A stretch of DNA of 46,501 bases from Acidimicrobiia bacterium (lineage in GTDB: Bacteria > Actinomycetota > Acidimicrobiia > Spongiisociales > UBA5794), in the NCBI GenBank assembly GCA_030064765.1, contig JASJEG010000003.1, forward strand, positions 1-46,501. Direction: 5' to 3'. This document shows, one piece after another, positions 22,924 to 32,084 of the stretch (within the stretch, counting starts at the first letter, position 1; the number at the start of each line of letters is the position of its first letter). The position numbers were made by a program, and so were the translations under genes. Under the pieces are notes generated by a model, which was not told the DNA's origin, did not search any database, and saw only the letters and a program-made list of their open reading frames with translations.

Positions 22924-22936
22924 ACCCCCCGGGGTG
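22924..22936. promoter_or_regulatory. Near-palindromic 13-mer in the 2TM/SulP intergenic region
   Basis: ACCCCCCGGGGTG, a near-perfect palindrome, lies in the divergent gap between the 2TM gene and the SulP gene. The identical 13-mer occurs at 29244-29256, beside the end of the MalT-type regulator gene and upstream of the small-protein/flavodoxin pair. A common regulator site is possible. The rest of this 300-bp gap is G/C-tract rich with no further gene. Confidence 0.4.
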
Positions 22937-23151
22937 TTCCCCGTCTCAGCGACTGGACCCCGCATCGCCACGTGGGCGAGTCGATTGCCGACGAGAGCTT
23001 CACCCGGAGGCCGCCCCTGGGTGCACTCGGCTGCGGACGAGATGACTGTACGATCCTCAGCTGGGCCAATCTCGCAAGCCTCGAGAGATGGGGGGATCGT
23101 GTGGACAGGGGCTCATCGGAGCCAAGTGTGAACCAACGTGGAGGCATAGAT

Positions 23152-24816
23152 GTGACGCGGTTCGCTCCCGGGCTGGACCAGCTCCGCCGCTACGAGCGCT
23201 CCTGGCTCAGGCCTGACCTCCTTGGCGGGTTGACCGTGGGTGCGATGCTGATCCCGCAGTCGATGGCGTATGCCGAGCTTGCCGGCATGCCTCCGGAGGC
23301 CGGCTTCTACGCCGTGCTACTCGCTCTCTTCGCTTATGCCATCTTCGGAAGTTCGCGACACCTCGGTGTCGGCCCTGAGCCGGGGACAGCGATCCTCGCC
23401 GCCACCGCGGTTGGGGGCATGGCCGCCGGGGATCCGATCCGCTACGCAGCGCTCATGGCGGCCCTCGCCCTGGTCGTGGCCGCCGTGTGTTTGGTGGCCG
23501 GACTATTCCGTCTGGGCTTTCTCGCCGACCTGCTCTCGAGACCCGTCCTTGTCGGCTACATCACCGGAATCGGCCTTACCTTGATCAGCAGCCAGATCGC
23601 CAAGGTGACCGGTATCCCAATCCAAGAGGACGGCTTCTTCAGCCGTTTCGCCGAGATGCTCTCAATGCTGGACACCATCGATCCTGCAACCATCGCGATG
23701 GGTACGGCCTCTCTGGCGCTGATCCTGGCGCTGCGGCGATGGCCTGCGGTGCCCGGGGCGTTGATCGCTGTTGCACTGGCAACAGGCGTGACCGCGTTGT
23801 TCTCCCTGGCCGAACACGGAATTGCGGTAGTCGGTGACATTCCCGCCGGTCTACCGGCACTCGGCCTACCCGGTATTGCGGGCAGCGATATGGTGGCGTT
23901 GATCCCAGCCGCACTCGGCATCGCGGTAGTCGGCTACTCCGACAACGTGCTGACCGCAAGATCGATAAGCGCCGAGCGCGGCTACCGCATCGACTCAAAC
24001 CAGGAGCTTCTTGCTCTCGGAGCGAGCAATCTGATGAGCGGCATATCCCAAGGATTCCCGATCTCTTCCAGCGCCAGCCGATCATTCGTGCCGGCATCAA
24101 TCGGAACCCATACCCAATTGACCAGCATCGTGGCCGCCGTCTTCGTGACCGCCACACTCCTGTTCCTACGACCGGTCCTCGCCAACTTCCCGCAGGCCGC
24201 CCTCGGGGCAGTCATCCTGGCGGCCGCCATCGCCATCATCGACGTCTCCGGATTCCGGGAGCTGTGGCGATTGAGCCGGGCCGAGTTCCTCTTGGCGATC
24301 GCTGCGGCGCTCGGGGTCATGATCTTCGATGTGCTCACCGGGGTTCTCATCGCCGTTGCGTTGTCCGCCGCGGTTGCGCTGTGGCGCATTGCCCGTCCCA
24401 GCGATGCCGTGCTCGGTGGCGCCTCGGAACTCGATGGTTGGGTAGCGGTTGACGACTTTCCCACTGCCCGTCCACTGCCGGGACTAATGGTGTACCGCTT
24501 TGATGCGCCTCTGTTCTTCGCCAACGCCGAGTGGTTCCGCGAACGGGTCGAGCAAGCTTTGGACATCAATCCGGGAGAGGAGGAATGGATCATCTTCGAT
24601 TTCGACGGGATCGGCTCCGTCGACACCACCGCAGTGGCGATGTTGGAGGAACTCCTGGCCGAGCTTCCGAGCCTCGGGATCCACGTCGTCGGCATCGCCC
24701 GGGCTAACCATGACACAATCGACCGACTCCAACGCGCCGGCCTCGTGGCGCCCGACGGAGCAATCAGGACCTTCGCCACCATCAACCAAGCCGTCGCCGA
24801 ATTCCGAAGTCGCTGA
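23152..24816 (+). CDS. SulP-family anion transporter with STAS domain
   Basis: 554 residues from GTG at 23152 with GGAGG 8-9 nt upstream; the frame is open from 22972, but that part looks non-coding. The SulP signature is present: LRPDLLGGLTVGAMLIPQSMAYAELAGMPPEAGFY, then GPEPGTAILAATAV and NQELLALGASNLMSGISQGFPISSSASRS. About 12 or more membrane segments follow. The C-terminal STAS domain (VYRFDAPLFFANAEWFRERV to DFDGIGSVDTTAVAMLEELL) is complete. These proteins move sulfate, bicarbonate or other anions, often with H+ or Na+. The substrate cannot be told from sequence; the family name reflects sulfate permease homology. Confidence 0.9.
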   Translation: MTRFAPGLDQLRRYERSWLRPDLLGGLTVGAMLIPQSMAYAELAGMPPEAGFYAVLLALFAYAIFGSSRHLGVGPEPGTAILAATAVGGMAAGDPIRYAALMAALALVVAAVCLVAGLFRLGFLADLLSRPVLVGYITGIGLTLISSQIAKVTGIPIQEDGFFSRFAEMLSMLDTIDPATIAMGTASLALILALRRWPAVPGALIAVALATGVTALFSLAEHGIAVVGDIPAGLPALGLPGIAGSDMVALIPAALGIAVVGYSDNVLTARSISAERGYRIDSNQELLALGASNLMSGISQGFPISSSASRSFVPASIGTHTQLTSIVAAVFVTATLLFLRPVLANFPQAALGAVILAAAIAIIDVSGFRELWRLSRAEFLLAIAAALGVMIFDVLTGVLIAVALSAAVALWRIARPSDAVLGGASELDGWVAVDDFPTARPLPGLMVYRFDAPLFFANAEWFRERVEQALDINPGEEEWIIFDFDGIGSVDTTAVAMLEELLAELPSLGIHVVGIARANHDTIDRLQRAGLVAPDGAIRTFATINQAVAEFRSR

Positions 24817-24885
24817 CTGCCGTCATTCCCCCCCAGGCGAGGTGGGCAAGAGAAAGCTGCGGGTTAGTTGTGTCGGGGGGTTCAC

Positions 24886-25674
24886 CTAGGCAGCGGCGTT
24901 GTGAACGCCGGCGATCCGCGCGGCGACGACGTACGCCAACCAGCCCCAGACAAGGCCTGCGATCGCTCCGGCGATGACGTCCCAAGCTGTATGGACCTCA
25001 AGCAGCGTGCGGCTTGCTGCGATGGCGAGCGCCCAAACCGGTATCACGTAGAGGGTTGCAACGCGTCGCCAGCCGGAGAGCCAGGACGAGCCGATGGCAG
25101 CAAGCAGGGCGGCGAAGGTGACTGCCGCAGTCGTGTGTCCCGAGGGGAAGGAGTAGCCGGTCTCGTGGACCCAGTGGGCCCGGACCAGCGAAGACAGTTG
25201 TGGGGTCGATTCCTCGGTCAGACGTTCTCGCAGAACGCCTCGCCGGGCCTCCTTGTCGCCGACGGCATACAACGTCTCAGCGTCGGGGAAGTCCGAGCCC
25301 AGCACTCCCGTCTCGGCCAGCGTCACAATGTTGGGTCGCTCGATGGCAATGGCCGGCTTGACCACCTGCTCGTTGAGTTGGCCGTTGCCGGCTAGCGCGA
25401 CGACCATCACCAATGCCATCGCTGCCGCTTCCCGCACCCGCCTTTGCGCCGGGAGCCCGCGGCGCGCGACCAATGTGACGATCACAACGATCGATATTGG
25501 CGTCATCAGAGTCCAGCTCGCAGTGTCGGTGAGCCGTACCACTGCATCCGCAAACCACGTGTCGAGCGAGATGCGTGGCAGCAGCGGGATCAGCAAGAAG
25601 CCAAGCACCAGACCGAGCACGAGCAGGCGCTTGGGGTCGACTCGGGGTCTTGCGGCCGGGGTGCCTATTGACAT
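24886..25674 (-). CDS. PAP2-family membrane phosphatase
   Basis: 262 residues with about six membrane helices. The three PAP2 catalytic motifs are present: K-x5-R-P at 107-114 (KPAIAIERP), PSGH at 177-180 and SR-x5-H-x3-D at 221-232 (SRTLLEVHTAWD). Substrates are usually lipid phosphates such as undecaprenyl pyrophosphate or phosphatidic acid; which one is unclear. The loop between motifs 1 and 2 is longer than usual and polar (about 120-165). It converges on the SulP gene with a 69-bp gap. Confidence 0.9.
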   Translation of the reverse strand: MSIGTPAARPRVDPKRLLVLGLVLGFLLIPLLPRISLDTWFADAVVRLTDTASWTLMTPISIVVIVTLVARRGLPAQRRVREAAAMALVMVVALAGNGQLNEQVVKPAIAIERPNIVTLAETGVLGSDFPDAETLYAVGDKEARRGVLRERLTEESTPQLSSLVRAHWVHETGYSFPSGHTTAAVTFAALLAAIGSSWLSGWRRVATLYVIPVWALAIAASRTLLEVHTAWDVIAGAIAGLVWGWLAYVVAARIAGVHNAAA

Positions 25675-25719
25675 CCTGAGATGGTATCCCGATTGGTGGC
25701 GGCACGCGACTATCGATCG

Positions 25720-25741
25720 CCGGCTGCGGCATTGCAGCCGG
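25720..25741 (-). terminator. GC-rich hairpin
   Basis: CCGGCTGC (25720-25727), a 6-nt loop and GCAGCCGG (25734-25741) form a perfect 8-bp stem between the membrane protein gene and the PAP2 gene on the minus strand. No T-tract follows, so intrinsic termination is uncertain. The rest of 25675-25846 shows no gene. Confidence 0.35.
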
Positions 25742-25846
25742 AAAGCCGAGCAGTGTCACTGAGACGCTGGGAGCCATAGCGACCACGATTGTCATTCCCG
25801 AATAGAGGCTCTCGCGGGCACGTCGTCGCCAACCAGGTTGTGATGT

Positions 25847-26434
25847 TCAGCTTCTGGTCAGGACCTTGCTCCCGGGTCTTCCTCGGATGAACCAGAACAC
25901 GACCATGACGCTCAGAAGAACGACGCCGATGGGCATCAAGCCGAACTTGATCCTGGTCAGCCAGGATGCAACCTGTGTCAGCCCGTCGATCCGGCTGGGA
26001 TACGCCGAGTTGGCAACCACCAGGCTCAGGTTCTCGAACATGTCGGCGAGGCCCGAGATCAGTGGGGTCAGGCTGAGCCACTGCAGGGGGTGGTCTGAGG
26101 GCAGCAGACGGATCAAGAACCAGGCGCTGGTGAGGGCAAATGCGAGCGCGTATGTGATCGGAAACAGTATGTCGGGCACCAGATGGAGCGTGATGTAGGC
26201 CCGTCGGCCTTCGGTCCCGAGCGCCTCGAATAGGTGGCTGGCTTCCTCCGGTCCGTAGGAGAAGCGCATATCCAGGATGCGCAAGCCTCCCGAGTAGTCC
26301 TCGATTGTTGGGGTGCTGAAGGGCAAGTCGGTGCCGTTCATGATGAACGTGAGCACCCCGGCGGCAGACAACAGTGTCAGGATTACCGGCCATCTCGCTG
26401 CGTTCTGTGTCCAGGCTAAGACTCTCCTGAGCAT
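25847..26434 (-). CDS. Conserved-looking integral membrane protein, unknown function
   Basis: 195 residues from the ATG at 26434 (GAGG upstream); the frame is open to a GTG at 26476. Four hydrophobic segments: WPVILTLLSAAGVLTFIM, ILFPITYALAFALTSAWFLI, LTPLISGLADMFENLSLVV and PIGVVLLSVMVVFWFI. The region between helices 1 and 2 (FSTPTIEDYSGGLRILDMRFSYGPEEASHLFEALGTEGRRAY) is probably outside. The polar pair ADMFEN inside helix 3 is notable and could be functional. No family is recognised. The stretch 26435-26609 upstream holds no gene I can see. Confidence 0.6.
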   Translation of the reverse strand: MLRRVLAWTQNAARWPVILTLLSAAGVLTFIMNGTDLPFSTPTIEDYSGGLRILDMRFSYGPEEASHLFEALGTEGRRAYITLHLVPDILFPITYALAFALTSAWFLIRLLPSDHPLQWLSLTPLISGLADMFENLSLVVANSAYPSRIDGLTQVASWLTRIKFGLMPIGVVLLSVMVVFWFIRGRPGSKVLTRS

Positions 26435-26609
26435 CAGACCTCGTGCCCCCTGGTTCCGGCGCCGACGTTCCAGCACGTCTTAGAGGCCTTGGCGCGGCCG
26501 CCCGGGGCCCGGACAGATCGGCCTGAGAACCCAACTTCCTGATCTGGTACTTCCAGGTGAGAAAGCGGTCCTATCGGGCCCATGGAGACCACCACACAGG
26601 CGCGTCGGC

Positions 26610-27575
26610 TCACACGGTCCCTCGCCCGCCGACGGACGGCTGCAGACCTGCCACTAGTTTCCGCGCTTCGGCCTCAGCCGCGCTGTCGTACTCGAAGCCC
26701 AACCGGTTCGCCGTCCGTGGGCCCAACTCTCCGAACAGGTCCATCGTGGTTGCGAGTGCAGTCCAGACTTCTGAGTCGTCGTAGCGCGCAAATGCCTTGC
26801 GCAGACCGGCAAGGACGCCCGGATCGGCCCACTCCTCGAGGAACCGCCCGCGGAACCACGGATCACGACCCGCGGCCGCTGCGTCCCATTCCAACAACTG
26901 ACGCAGGTGCTCCTTGAGCATGCCATCGCAGCAGCCCTTGGCCCACCACAGCTCACCTCTCCGCAGATGCTTCCCAGTCCAAACGGTGTGGTACCAGAAC
27001 TCGGAGCACAACTCTGCGAAGGCTCCAGCATCGGGTTTCGGCAACTGTGCAGGTTCACCCGTCGACAGGTCGAGGTCGGCAATGCCTTGCGCCCATCCAT
27101 CCTTGTCGACGAGGATGCGGAACCCGCGTCCGAAGGCTATTGCGGCCACACCCGGGGCGTGCTCCATCAGACCATCAGCATGCTCAGGAGTCATGAAGGC
27201 GAAGTCGACATCAAGACCACCGGCGAATAGGACCCTCAGCTCCGGCCCGCCTCCACCTGGGTTTCCTGCCACGAATGCGATCTTCGGTTCACCGACTCGT
27301 GCCAGCCACGTGCGTTCGTCGATGAAGCGACCGATGTCGGAGGTGATCACGACAACATCGAGGTCGGCCCACTCATCAGCAGGGTGATCGGTGCGGGCGC
27401 GGGAGCCGATGACCACGGCAGAACGAACAGCTGGATCGTCCTCAGCCCACGCTGTGACTCTCTCCTCTAGGCGTGCGTACCCGTCGACGATCAAGTCCGC
27501 GTCAGTTCGGTGTGGCGCACCATCCGCGCCGTGGCCTGTTTGGCCTCGACCGTCGGCCTTCGAGTCATGTCCCAT
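26610..27575 (-). CDS. ANT(6)/AadE-like nucleotidyltransferase
   Basis: 321 residues. VRSAVVIGSRARTDHPADEWADLDVVV contains the polymerase-beta-type GS-x9-DxD nucleotidyltransferase motif, and ELRVLFAGGLDVDFAFM the third acidic position. LCSEFWYHTVWTGKHLRRGELWWAKGCCDGMLKEHLRQLLEW matches the helical half of streptomycin 6-adenylyltransferases. It may modify an aminoglycoside or a natural small molecule. Chromosomal location and lack of mobile context suggest an intrinsic enzyme rather than acquired resistance. ATG is preceded by AGAAGGGA. Confidence 0.8.
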   Translation of the reverse strand: MGHDSKADGRGQTGHGADGAPHRTDADLIVDGYARLEERVTAWAEDDPAVRSAVVIGSRARTDHPADEWADLDVVVITSDIGRFIDERTWLARVGEPKIAFVAGNPGGGGPELRVLFAGGLDVDFAFMTPEHADGLMEHAPGVAAIAFGRGFRILVDKDGWAQGIADLDLSTGEPAQLPKPDAGAFAELCSEFWYHTVWTGKHLRRGELWWAKGCCDGMLKEHLRQLLEWDAAAAGRDPWFRGRFLEEWADPGVLAGLRKAFARYDDSEVWTALATTMDLFGELGPRTANRLGFEYDSAAEAEARKLVAGLQPSVGGRGTV

Positions 27576-27613
27576 GCGAGTCCCTTCTCTGCGTGTGTTC
27601 CACGTTGCGGTGG

Positions 27614-28477
27614 CTAGTGGGCAAAGCCGCCCTGTTCATCCCGCGGCATACCGAACCAGTCGTCGAGCGTGATGGCGGGCGCGCCGTAGAGCTCGTTGGC
27701 TATCTCAGGCTCACCAAATTCGCCGGCCGTGTCGAGATATCCGATCAGCTCAGCGACCTCGGCGAGCTCGGTGTTGCGGATCAGCTTCGCCAGCAGCCGC
27801 GCCTGCCAGACCTTCAGGTGAACCACCCGAGCCTCCGGGTAGCAGGTGGCTGCGAAGCGATCCATGGCATCACCGATCGTGACCCCTTCGGGGCCGTACA
27901 CGAAGAGCCTCTGCCCGAGCGCCCGGCCGTCCTCGTAGGACGCGGCGACCATCCGCCCGAAGTCGGCTGCTGCAAACCAGTGCAACTGTGGCGGGTTCTT
28001 GCCGTCCACCGAGAGAGCCCATTTGCCCCCGCGAACGAAGTTCTGCAGCGTCTCCATGACCCAGGTCGGGCAGAAGATCGCATACGGGAGACCGCTATCC
28101 CGCACCAGCTGCTCGGTGCGCATCTTCACGTCGACCCTGTGAAACCACCGCAGCTCTTCGCTGAGCGTTGTGGCCGAGACGTAGCCGAGGCGACCGAGGT
28201 TGCCGTCTGCCACCTCGATCACATTCTTCGTTGCGATGTACTCAGTTGCCGGCGTCAGGTTGATGTGAACGGCGTCGCACCCCTGCATCGCCGACCTAAC
28301 GTCATCGATGTCCGTCGCCGATCCCTGGGTGACTTCGACAGCGCCGCCGAACATCGTGTGTGCTTTATCGACGCTGCGGGTGAGGATCCGCACCGCTTGG
28401 CCGCCCTCTGTCAGCCGATTGACAACCGGCCGCCCCAGCAGGCCCGTCGCGCCAATGACCAGGATTCGATCGAACAT
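27614..28477 (-). CDS. NAD(P)-binding NmrA/SDR-like protein
   Basis: 287 residues. The Rossmann motif ILVIGATGLLGRPVVNRL (5-22) and early RILTRSVDKA (30-39) are those of atypical short-chain dehydrogenases of the NmrA type. The middle has GRLGYVSATTL and a region equivalent to the catalytic zone, but the YxxxK motif of classical SDRs is not evident. It may be a sensor or an isoflavone-reductase-like enzyme. The C-terminus (KVWQARLLAKLIRNTELAEVAELIGYLD) is helical. ATG follows AAGGGG. It is on the same strand as the flavodoxin gene (38-bp gap) and the ANT-like gene. Confidence 0.8.
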   Translation of the reverse strand: MFDRILVIGATGLLGRPVVNRLTEGGQAVRILTRSVDKAHTMFGGAVEVTQGSATDIDDVRSAMQGCDAVHINLTPATEYIATKNVIEVADGNLGRLGYVSATTLSEELRWFHRVDVKMRTEQLVRDSGLPYAIFCPTWVMETLQNFVRGGKWALSVDGKNPPQLHWFAAADFGRMVAASYEDGRALGQRLFVYGPEGVTIGDAMDRFAATCYPEARVVHLKVWQARLLAKLIRNTELAEVAELIGYLDTAGEFGEPEIANELYGAPAITLDDWFGMPRDEQGGFAH

Positions 28478-28515
28478 CGCTCAGCCCCTTCGGTTTCAGA
28501 ATATGAGGTGGTCGT

Positions 28516-28929
28516 CTACCCCAGGCGCTGGACCCAGTCGCCGAACCCATCCGCTGCTACCGGCCCGCGAGACTTGAACGACCCGGTGACGTTGGCTCCG
28601 CGGCCTTCCAGGCTCGTGGCCATCTTGGGGAGCATTCCACCCGTCGCCAGCTTGTACGTGCAGAACACTGCGGCCGGTTTGCCGTCGAGGTTGCCGAGAC
28701 GACCGATGAAGTCCATCGTCTCCTTCGTGGCATGCTGGAGAATGACGTACACGCCCTTGCACCAGCTCCCGACACAGATCGCATCGGCCTCACTCACGAT
28801 CGCCGGATCTGCGTCTTGAACGGAGCCGACGGTGCATTGATGCCCGGCCGCCCGGACCACTTCTGCCATTGCCTCAGCCACCGCCTTGGTTGTACCGGTC
28901 TTGCTATCGAATACGATCGCTACGTTCAT
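28516..28929 (-). CDS. Flavodoxin-family protein
   Basis: 137 residues. IVFDSKTGTTKAVAEAM (5-21) is the FMN phosphate-binding loop (S-x-T-G-T-T) of flavodoxins. SEADAICVGSWCKGVYVILQHATKETMDFI and KPAAVFCTYKLATGGMLPKMAT correspond to the isoalloxazine-binding loops. It should carry electrons through FMN, possibly for one of the neighbouring reductases. The start codon overlaps the stop of the preceding small gene (ATGA). Confidence 0.85.
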   Translation of the reverse strand: MNVAIVFDSKTGTTKAVAEAMAEVVRAAGHQCTVGSVQDADPAIVSEADAICVGSWCKGVYVILQHATKETMDFIGRLGNLDGKPAAVFCTYKLATGGMLPKMATSLEGRGANVTGSFKSRGPVAADGFGDWVQRLG

Positions 28930-29192
28930 TGGCCGTTCTCCTTGTCATGGTCGCGGGACGCCGGTGGATCAACCTCGAATCGGAGCACCTCGATACCCAG
29001 ACTGCGGAGCAGATCGAGAGTGCTGTGCAACTGCGACTGATCGAGCAGGCCACCACTCAGCACCGTTCCGGCCGGGATAGCCTCTTGTTCGATATCGGTG
29101 AGGCCGAGATGGAAGTCATCATCCAGTCGTCCGTTGACCCAGATACGGAATTGCCGATCGGCCTGCCGGTGATCACTGTGTTGCGGGTCCAT
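28926..29192 (-). CDS. Small actinobacterial-type protein (GLLDQSQLH motif)
   Basis: 88 residues. The middle reads FRIWVNGRLDDDFHLGLTDIEQEAIPAGTVLSGGLLDQSQLHSTLDLLRSLGIEVLRFEV. The DQxxLHxxLxxLRxLGIxxL ending is a pattern I recall from many small actinobacterial proteins of unknown function. No membrane segment. It is translationally coupled to the flavodoxin gene and follows the MalT-type regulator by 69 bp, so it may be part of the regulator's target operon. Confidence 0.65.
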   Translation of the reverse strand: MDPQHSDHRQADRQFRIWVNGRLDDDFHLGLTDIEQEAIPAGTVLSGGLLDQSQLHSTLDLLRSLGIEVLRFEVDPPASRDHDKENGQ

Positions 29193-29243
29193 GGTCCCGA
29201 GTATCCAGGCAGCGAGGGTGGTGCGACATCCCCCGGCCGGCAG

Positions 29244-29267
29244 ACCCCCCGGGGTGATCCATCACCC
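29244..29267. promoter_or_regulatory. Second 13-mer copy and adjoining palindrome
   Basis: ACCCCCCGGGGTG at 29244-29256 is identical to 22924-22936. It runs into GGGTGAT-CC-ATCACCC (29252-29267), another palindrome that includes the stop of the LuxR-type gene. It could be an operator for the downstream small-protein/flavodoxin operon or a terminator of the regulator gene. Confidence 0.4.
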
Positions 29268-31517
29268 GAGGTCCAGGTCGTCGGCTGCCTCCAAGGCCGC
29301 AGCTCGCGACGTAACGCCGAGCTTGCGGTAGATCGACTTGGTGTAGCTCTTGATCGTGTTGTGTGAGATATACAGCTCGTTGGCTATCTCTCGAAGGGAC
29401 AATTCACCCCGGAGCATTCGCAGGACTTCTAGCTCGCGATCGGTGAGCGGGTCAACGTGCACGGTCCCGGCCGTTTCCTGTTGTGGCCTCCGCAACGCAA
29501 GCTTGCGTTCGGCGGCGGCGACGAGATCGACGATGCGTCCCCGTCCTCCGGGCCCGTCGACCAACGAGCGCGCTTCGCGAACGAGGGCGCGCTTTTCGGC
29601 ATAGTCCGTGCGGCACTCGGCCAGAGCCAGACACCCGTACGCAACGAAGATCGGTTCCACCCACTGCCGGGCCATGCCCAGGCCGGTGCTGATACAGGAG
29701 ATCGCTTCGTCCCGTTCGCCGCGGGCAAGGTGAACCTTGCCGAGGGCGAAGTGAGCAGCCATGCGATCGGGGTATCCGTTCCACTCGGCCGGTTCTGGAA
29801 GAGCGAGCGCCTTGTTGGCCGTTTCCTCCGCCGCCGCCCAGTCCCCAACTTCGGCGTAAGCCAGAGCAAGCAGGGCGGTGGCGCCGCCGTCCCGCACCGA
29901 CTGGCGGCTGCGGGCCAATACGCCTTCATGAAGCGGCGGTACGGCGTCGAGCGGCCCGGTGGTCCAGAAAGCGGCCATGCCAGCGGCCGCGATCGCCTGA
30001 GCAAAGAGGATCGAGTCTCTTGATCGCTCCTGATCAGCGATCGCCAGTAGAGCGGTCCGGGCGTAATCCGCATCACCGCCAGCGACCAGCTCACCAAACG
30101 CACGGTGCAACGCCACTGCGCCCTCGATGGTCGGCAACAGCTCGACGGGGACGCCGCCGAGAGCGGTCTCAGCCGCCTCCAACCACTTGGAGCTCGACGC
30201 AAAATCACCACGCGAGAGCGCGACGTTGAACCTGGCAACTGAAGTCATCGGGTTGGCAATGATCGCGTCGTCGGGTAACACCTGGAACCACCGCCACACG
30301 AGCGACCAGTTCGCACCCGTCCAGTCCCTTATGAGATAGCGGTCGATGAGCCGAGCGGCAAGCAGATTGTCCCCTGCGTCGATGGCGTGATCGACGGCTG
30401 GTTCTAGAGCATCGGTCTGGGCGTACCACTCTGCCGCAGCGAGATGCAGCGTGGGAATCAGGGTTGGGTCAGTCTTGCGCAGCTCGTGGCGCAACCAGTC
30501 GGCGAACAAGTGGTGATAGCGATACCAGCGGCGTTGGTTGTCAAGAGGAATCAGGAACAGGCCGCTTCTGTCCATGCGGTCGAGTATCTCCGCACCATCG
30601 CTGACGCCGGCGATTACCTCGCACAGCGGGCCGGTCATCTGGCCGAGCACCGAGGTGCGCAGCAAGAACTCCCGATCCCGATCGGACACAGTCCCGAGCG
30701 CCTCAGCGATGAGGAAGTCGGCGATGTTCCTGTCGTCACCTGCAAACCGACCAACAAACTCGGTGGCTTCCTCCGCCTCCCGGAGCGACAGACCGGCGAG
30801 ATGAACGGCGGCCGGCCAGCCTTCGGTCCGGCGCCGAAGCAGATCGACATCATCATCATCGAGATCCACGGCAAACCGGCTGCGGAGCAGCTCACTCGTT
30901 TCCCTCGACGAGAAGGCGAGGTCGTGGGCGCGGACCTCCATGAGATCGCCCGACGCCCGGAGGCGACCCAACGGTAGGTGGGGATCCGTCCGCGTGGAGA
31001 TGGCCAGCTGGACCCCAGGGGGGAGATGATCGATGAGATAGCCGACCGAGCTCTGAATGGCTGGCTCGGAGATGACGTGATAGTCGTCGAGTACCAGCAG
31101 GAGAGGCTGACCGGACTCGGCCAACTCGTTGAGCAACGATGGCACAACCTCCTGCATCGGATCGACGTCCGGACTGCGGAGCGCGTCGTCGGCGCCATCG
31201 ACGAGCCCGGGAAGGACCTTGCGGAGCGCAGCGATCACATACAACCAGAACAGCGGTGCGGCGTCGTCGCTTCCCTCCAGGCGGAGGAATGCGGTGTGCT
31301 GGCCGTCACGCTCGGACAACCAGGCGGATAGAAGAGAGGTCTTGCCCCACCCCGCAGGTGCACTGATCAGGTAGACCCGGGGAGCGCCGTCGGCCAACCG
31401 TTCGACCAGCTCCGGCCGGAGGAGCAGATGTGGTGATGGCCTTGGCTGTACCAGCTTGACGGTGAGCAGCGGAGTTGAGACCTGGCCGCCTGCGTCCCCT
31501 GCCTCCGTCACGAGCAT
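29262..31517 (-). CDS. MalT-type LuxR-family ATP-dependent regulator
   Basis: About 751 residues from ATG at 31517 (GGAGG just upstream; GTG at 31511 also fits, and the frame is open to 31598). The N-terminal STAND NTPase has Walker A SAPAGWGKTSLL (about 53-63) and Walker B LLLVLDDYHVI. A long alpha-helical, TPR-like sensor region follows (repeats such as ALAYAEVGDWAAAEETANKAL and HFALGKVHLARGERDEAI). The C-terminal LuxR HTH is complete: LTDRELEVLRMLRGELSLREIANELYISHNTIKSYTKSIYRKLGV. Such proteins oligomerise on ligand and ATP binding and activate target promoters. Ligand unknown. Likely targets are the adjacent genes sharing the G/C-tract motif. Confidence 0.92.
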   Translation of the reverse strand: MLVTEAGDAGGQVSTPLLTVKLVQPRPSPHLLLRPELVERLADGAPRVYLISAPAGWGKTSLLSAWLSERDGQHTAFLRLEGSDDAAPLFWLYVIAALRKVLPGLVDGADDALRSPDVDPMQEVVPSLLNELAESGQPLLLVLDDYHVISEPAIQSSVGYLIDHLPPGVQLAISTRTDPHLPLGRLRASGDLMEVRAHDLAFSSRETSELLRSRFAVDLDDDDVDLLRRRTEGWPAAVHLAGLSLREAEEATEFVGRFAGDDRNIADFLIAEALGTVSDRDREFLLRTSVLGQMTGPLCEVIAGVSDGAEILDRMDRSGLFLIPLDNQRRWYRYHHLFADWLRHELRKTDPTLIPTLHLAAAEWYAQTDALEPAVDHAIDAGDNLLAARLIDRYLIRDWTGANWSLVWRWFQVLPDDAIIANPMTSVARFNVALSRGDFASSSKWLEAAETALGGVPVELLPTIEGAVALHRAFGELVAGGDADYARTALLAIADQERSRDSILFAQAIAAAGMAAFWTTGPLDAVPPLHEGVLARSRQSVRDGGATALLALAYAEVGDWAAAEETANKALALPEPAEWNGYPDRMAAHFALGKVHLARGERDEAISCISTGLGMARQWVEPIFVAYGCLALAECRTDYAEKRALVREARSLVDGPGGRGRIVDLVAAAERKLALRRPQQETAGTVHVDPLTDRELEVLRMLRGELSLREIANELYISHNTIKSYTKSIYRKLGVTSRAAALEAADDLDLG

Positions 31518-31684
31518 CGCCTCCAATCCACCACTTACGTCCAAACCGTCCACAACCCAGTCGAGGTGCTTCCGCCGGCTTATCACGTACCAGCCCAAGC
31601 ACCCAGGGTGATCCTACTGGAGGGTGTGGTTGGACCCCCCTTCGGAGGCGGAGCATGGGGTCACGTCCTAGGAGAGAGGTTCCA

Positions 31685-32056
31685 ATGAAACGGACCGTTG
31701 TGTTTGCAGCTCTGGTCACAACCCTGTTCGCTGCTTGCGGCGACGATGCTTCGGATGAAGCGGCGGAGCCCGTCAGTATCGCCGACGCCATCGACACCGA
31801 AGGCGAAGTCGTCGTGACCGGTTACCTGTTCGTCCTCGATGGTGACTCCGTAGTGCTGGCTGAGCTGATCGCCGAATCGTTCCCGCCCCAACCGGGCGGC
31901 GCCACGATCACCGTCGAAGGTCTCGATCTCGCTGCCCTCGATCTGGAGGAAGCGCCCGAGGGATCTGAGCTGGCCACAACCAGGTGGTCATCCGAACCAG
32001 TCTCCCTCACCGGCTCGATTTCGTCCGGGGTTCTCACCGGCGCCGAGCTGGGATAG
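31685..32056 (+). CDS. Small lipoprotein
   Basis: 123 residues. The signal sequence MKRTVVFAALVTTLFAAC ends in a lipobox (LFAAC), so the mature protein is lipid-anchored outside the membrane, starting CGDDASDEAAE. The body is acidic: VVVTGYLFVLDGDSVVLAELIAESFPPQPGGATITVEGLDL could be a small beta-barrel (OB-like). ATG follows a GAGAGAGG tract. It is divergent from the LuxR-type gene and convergent with the giant gene, with the third hairpin element (32085-32190) behind it. Function unknown. Confidence 0.75.
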   Translation: MKRTVVFAALVTTLFAACGDDASDEAAEPVSIADAIDTEGEVVVTGYLFVLDGDSVVLAELIAESFPPQPGGATITVEGLDLAALDLEEAPEGSELATTRWSSEPVSLTGSISSGVLTGAELG

Positions 32057-32084
32057 GACCGCCGCGCCGCTGGTCTGCGTAGCT

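Noticed and set aside
22972-23151. 60-residue N-terminal extension of the SulP transporter
   Set aside because: The extension has no similarity to the family; GTG at 23152 has a good GGAGG site.
24817-24885. C-tract and G-tract pair between the SulP and PAP2 genes as a terminator
   Set aside because: The tracts could pair, but the stem is short and the loop long; not strong enough to call.
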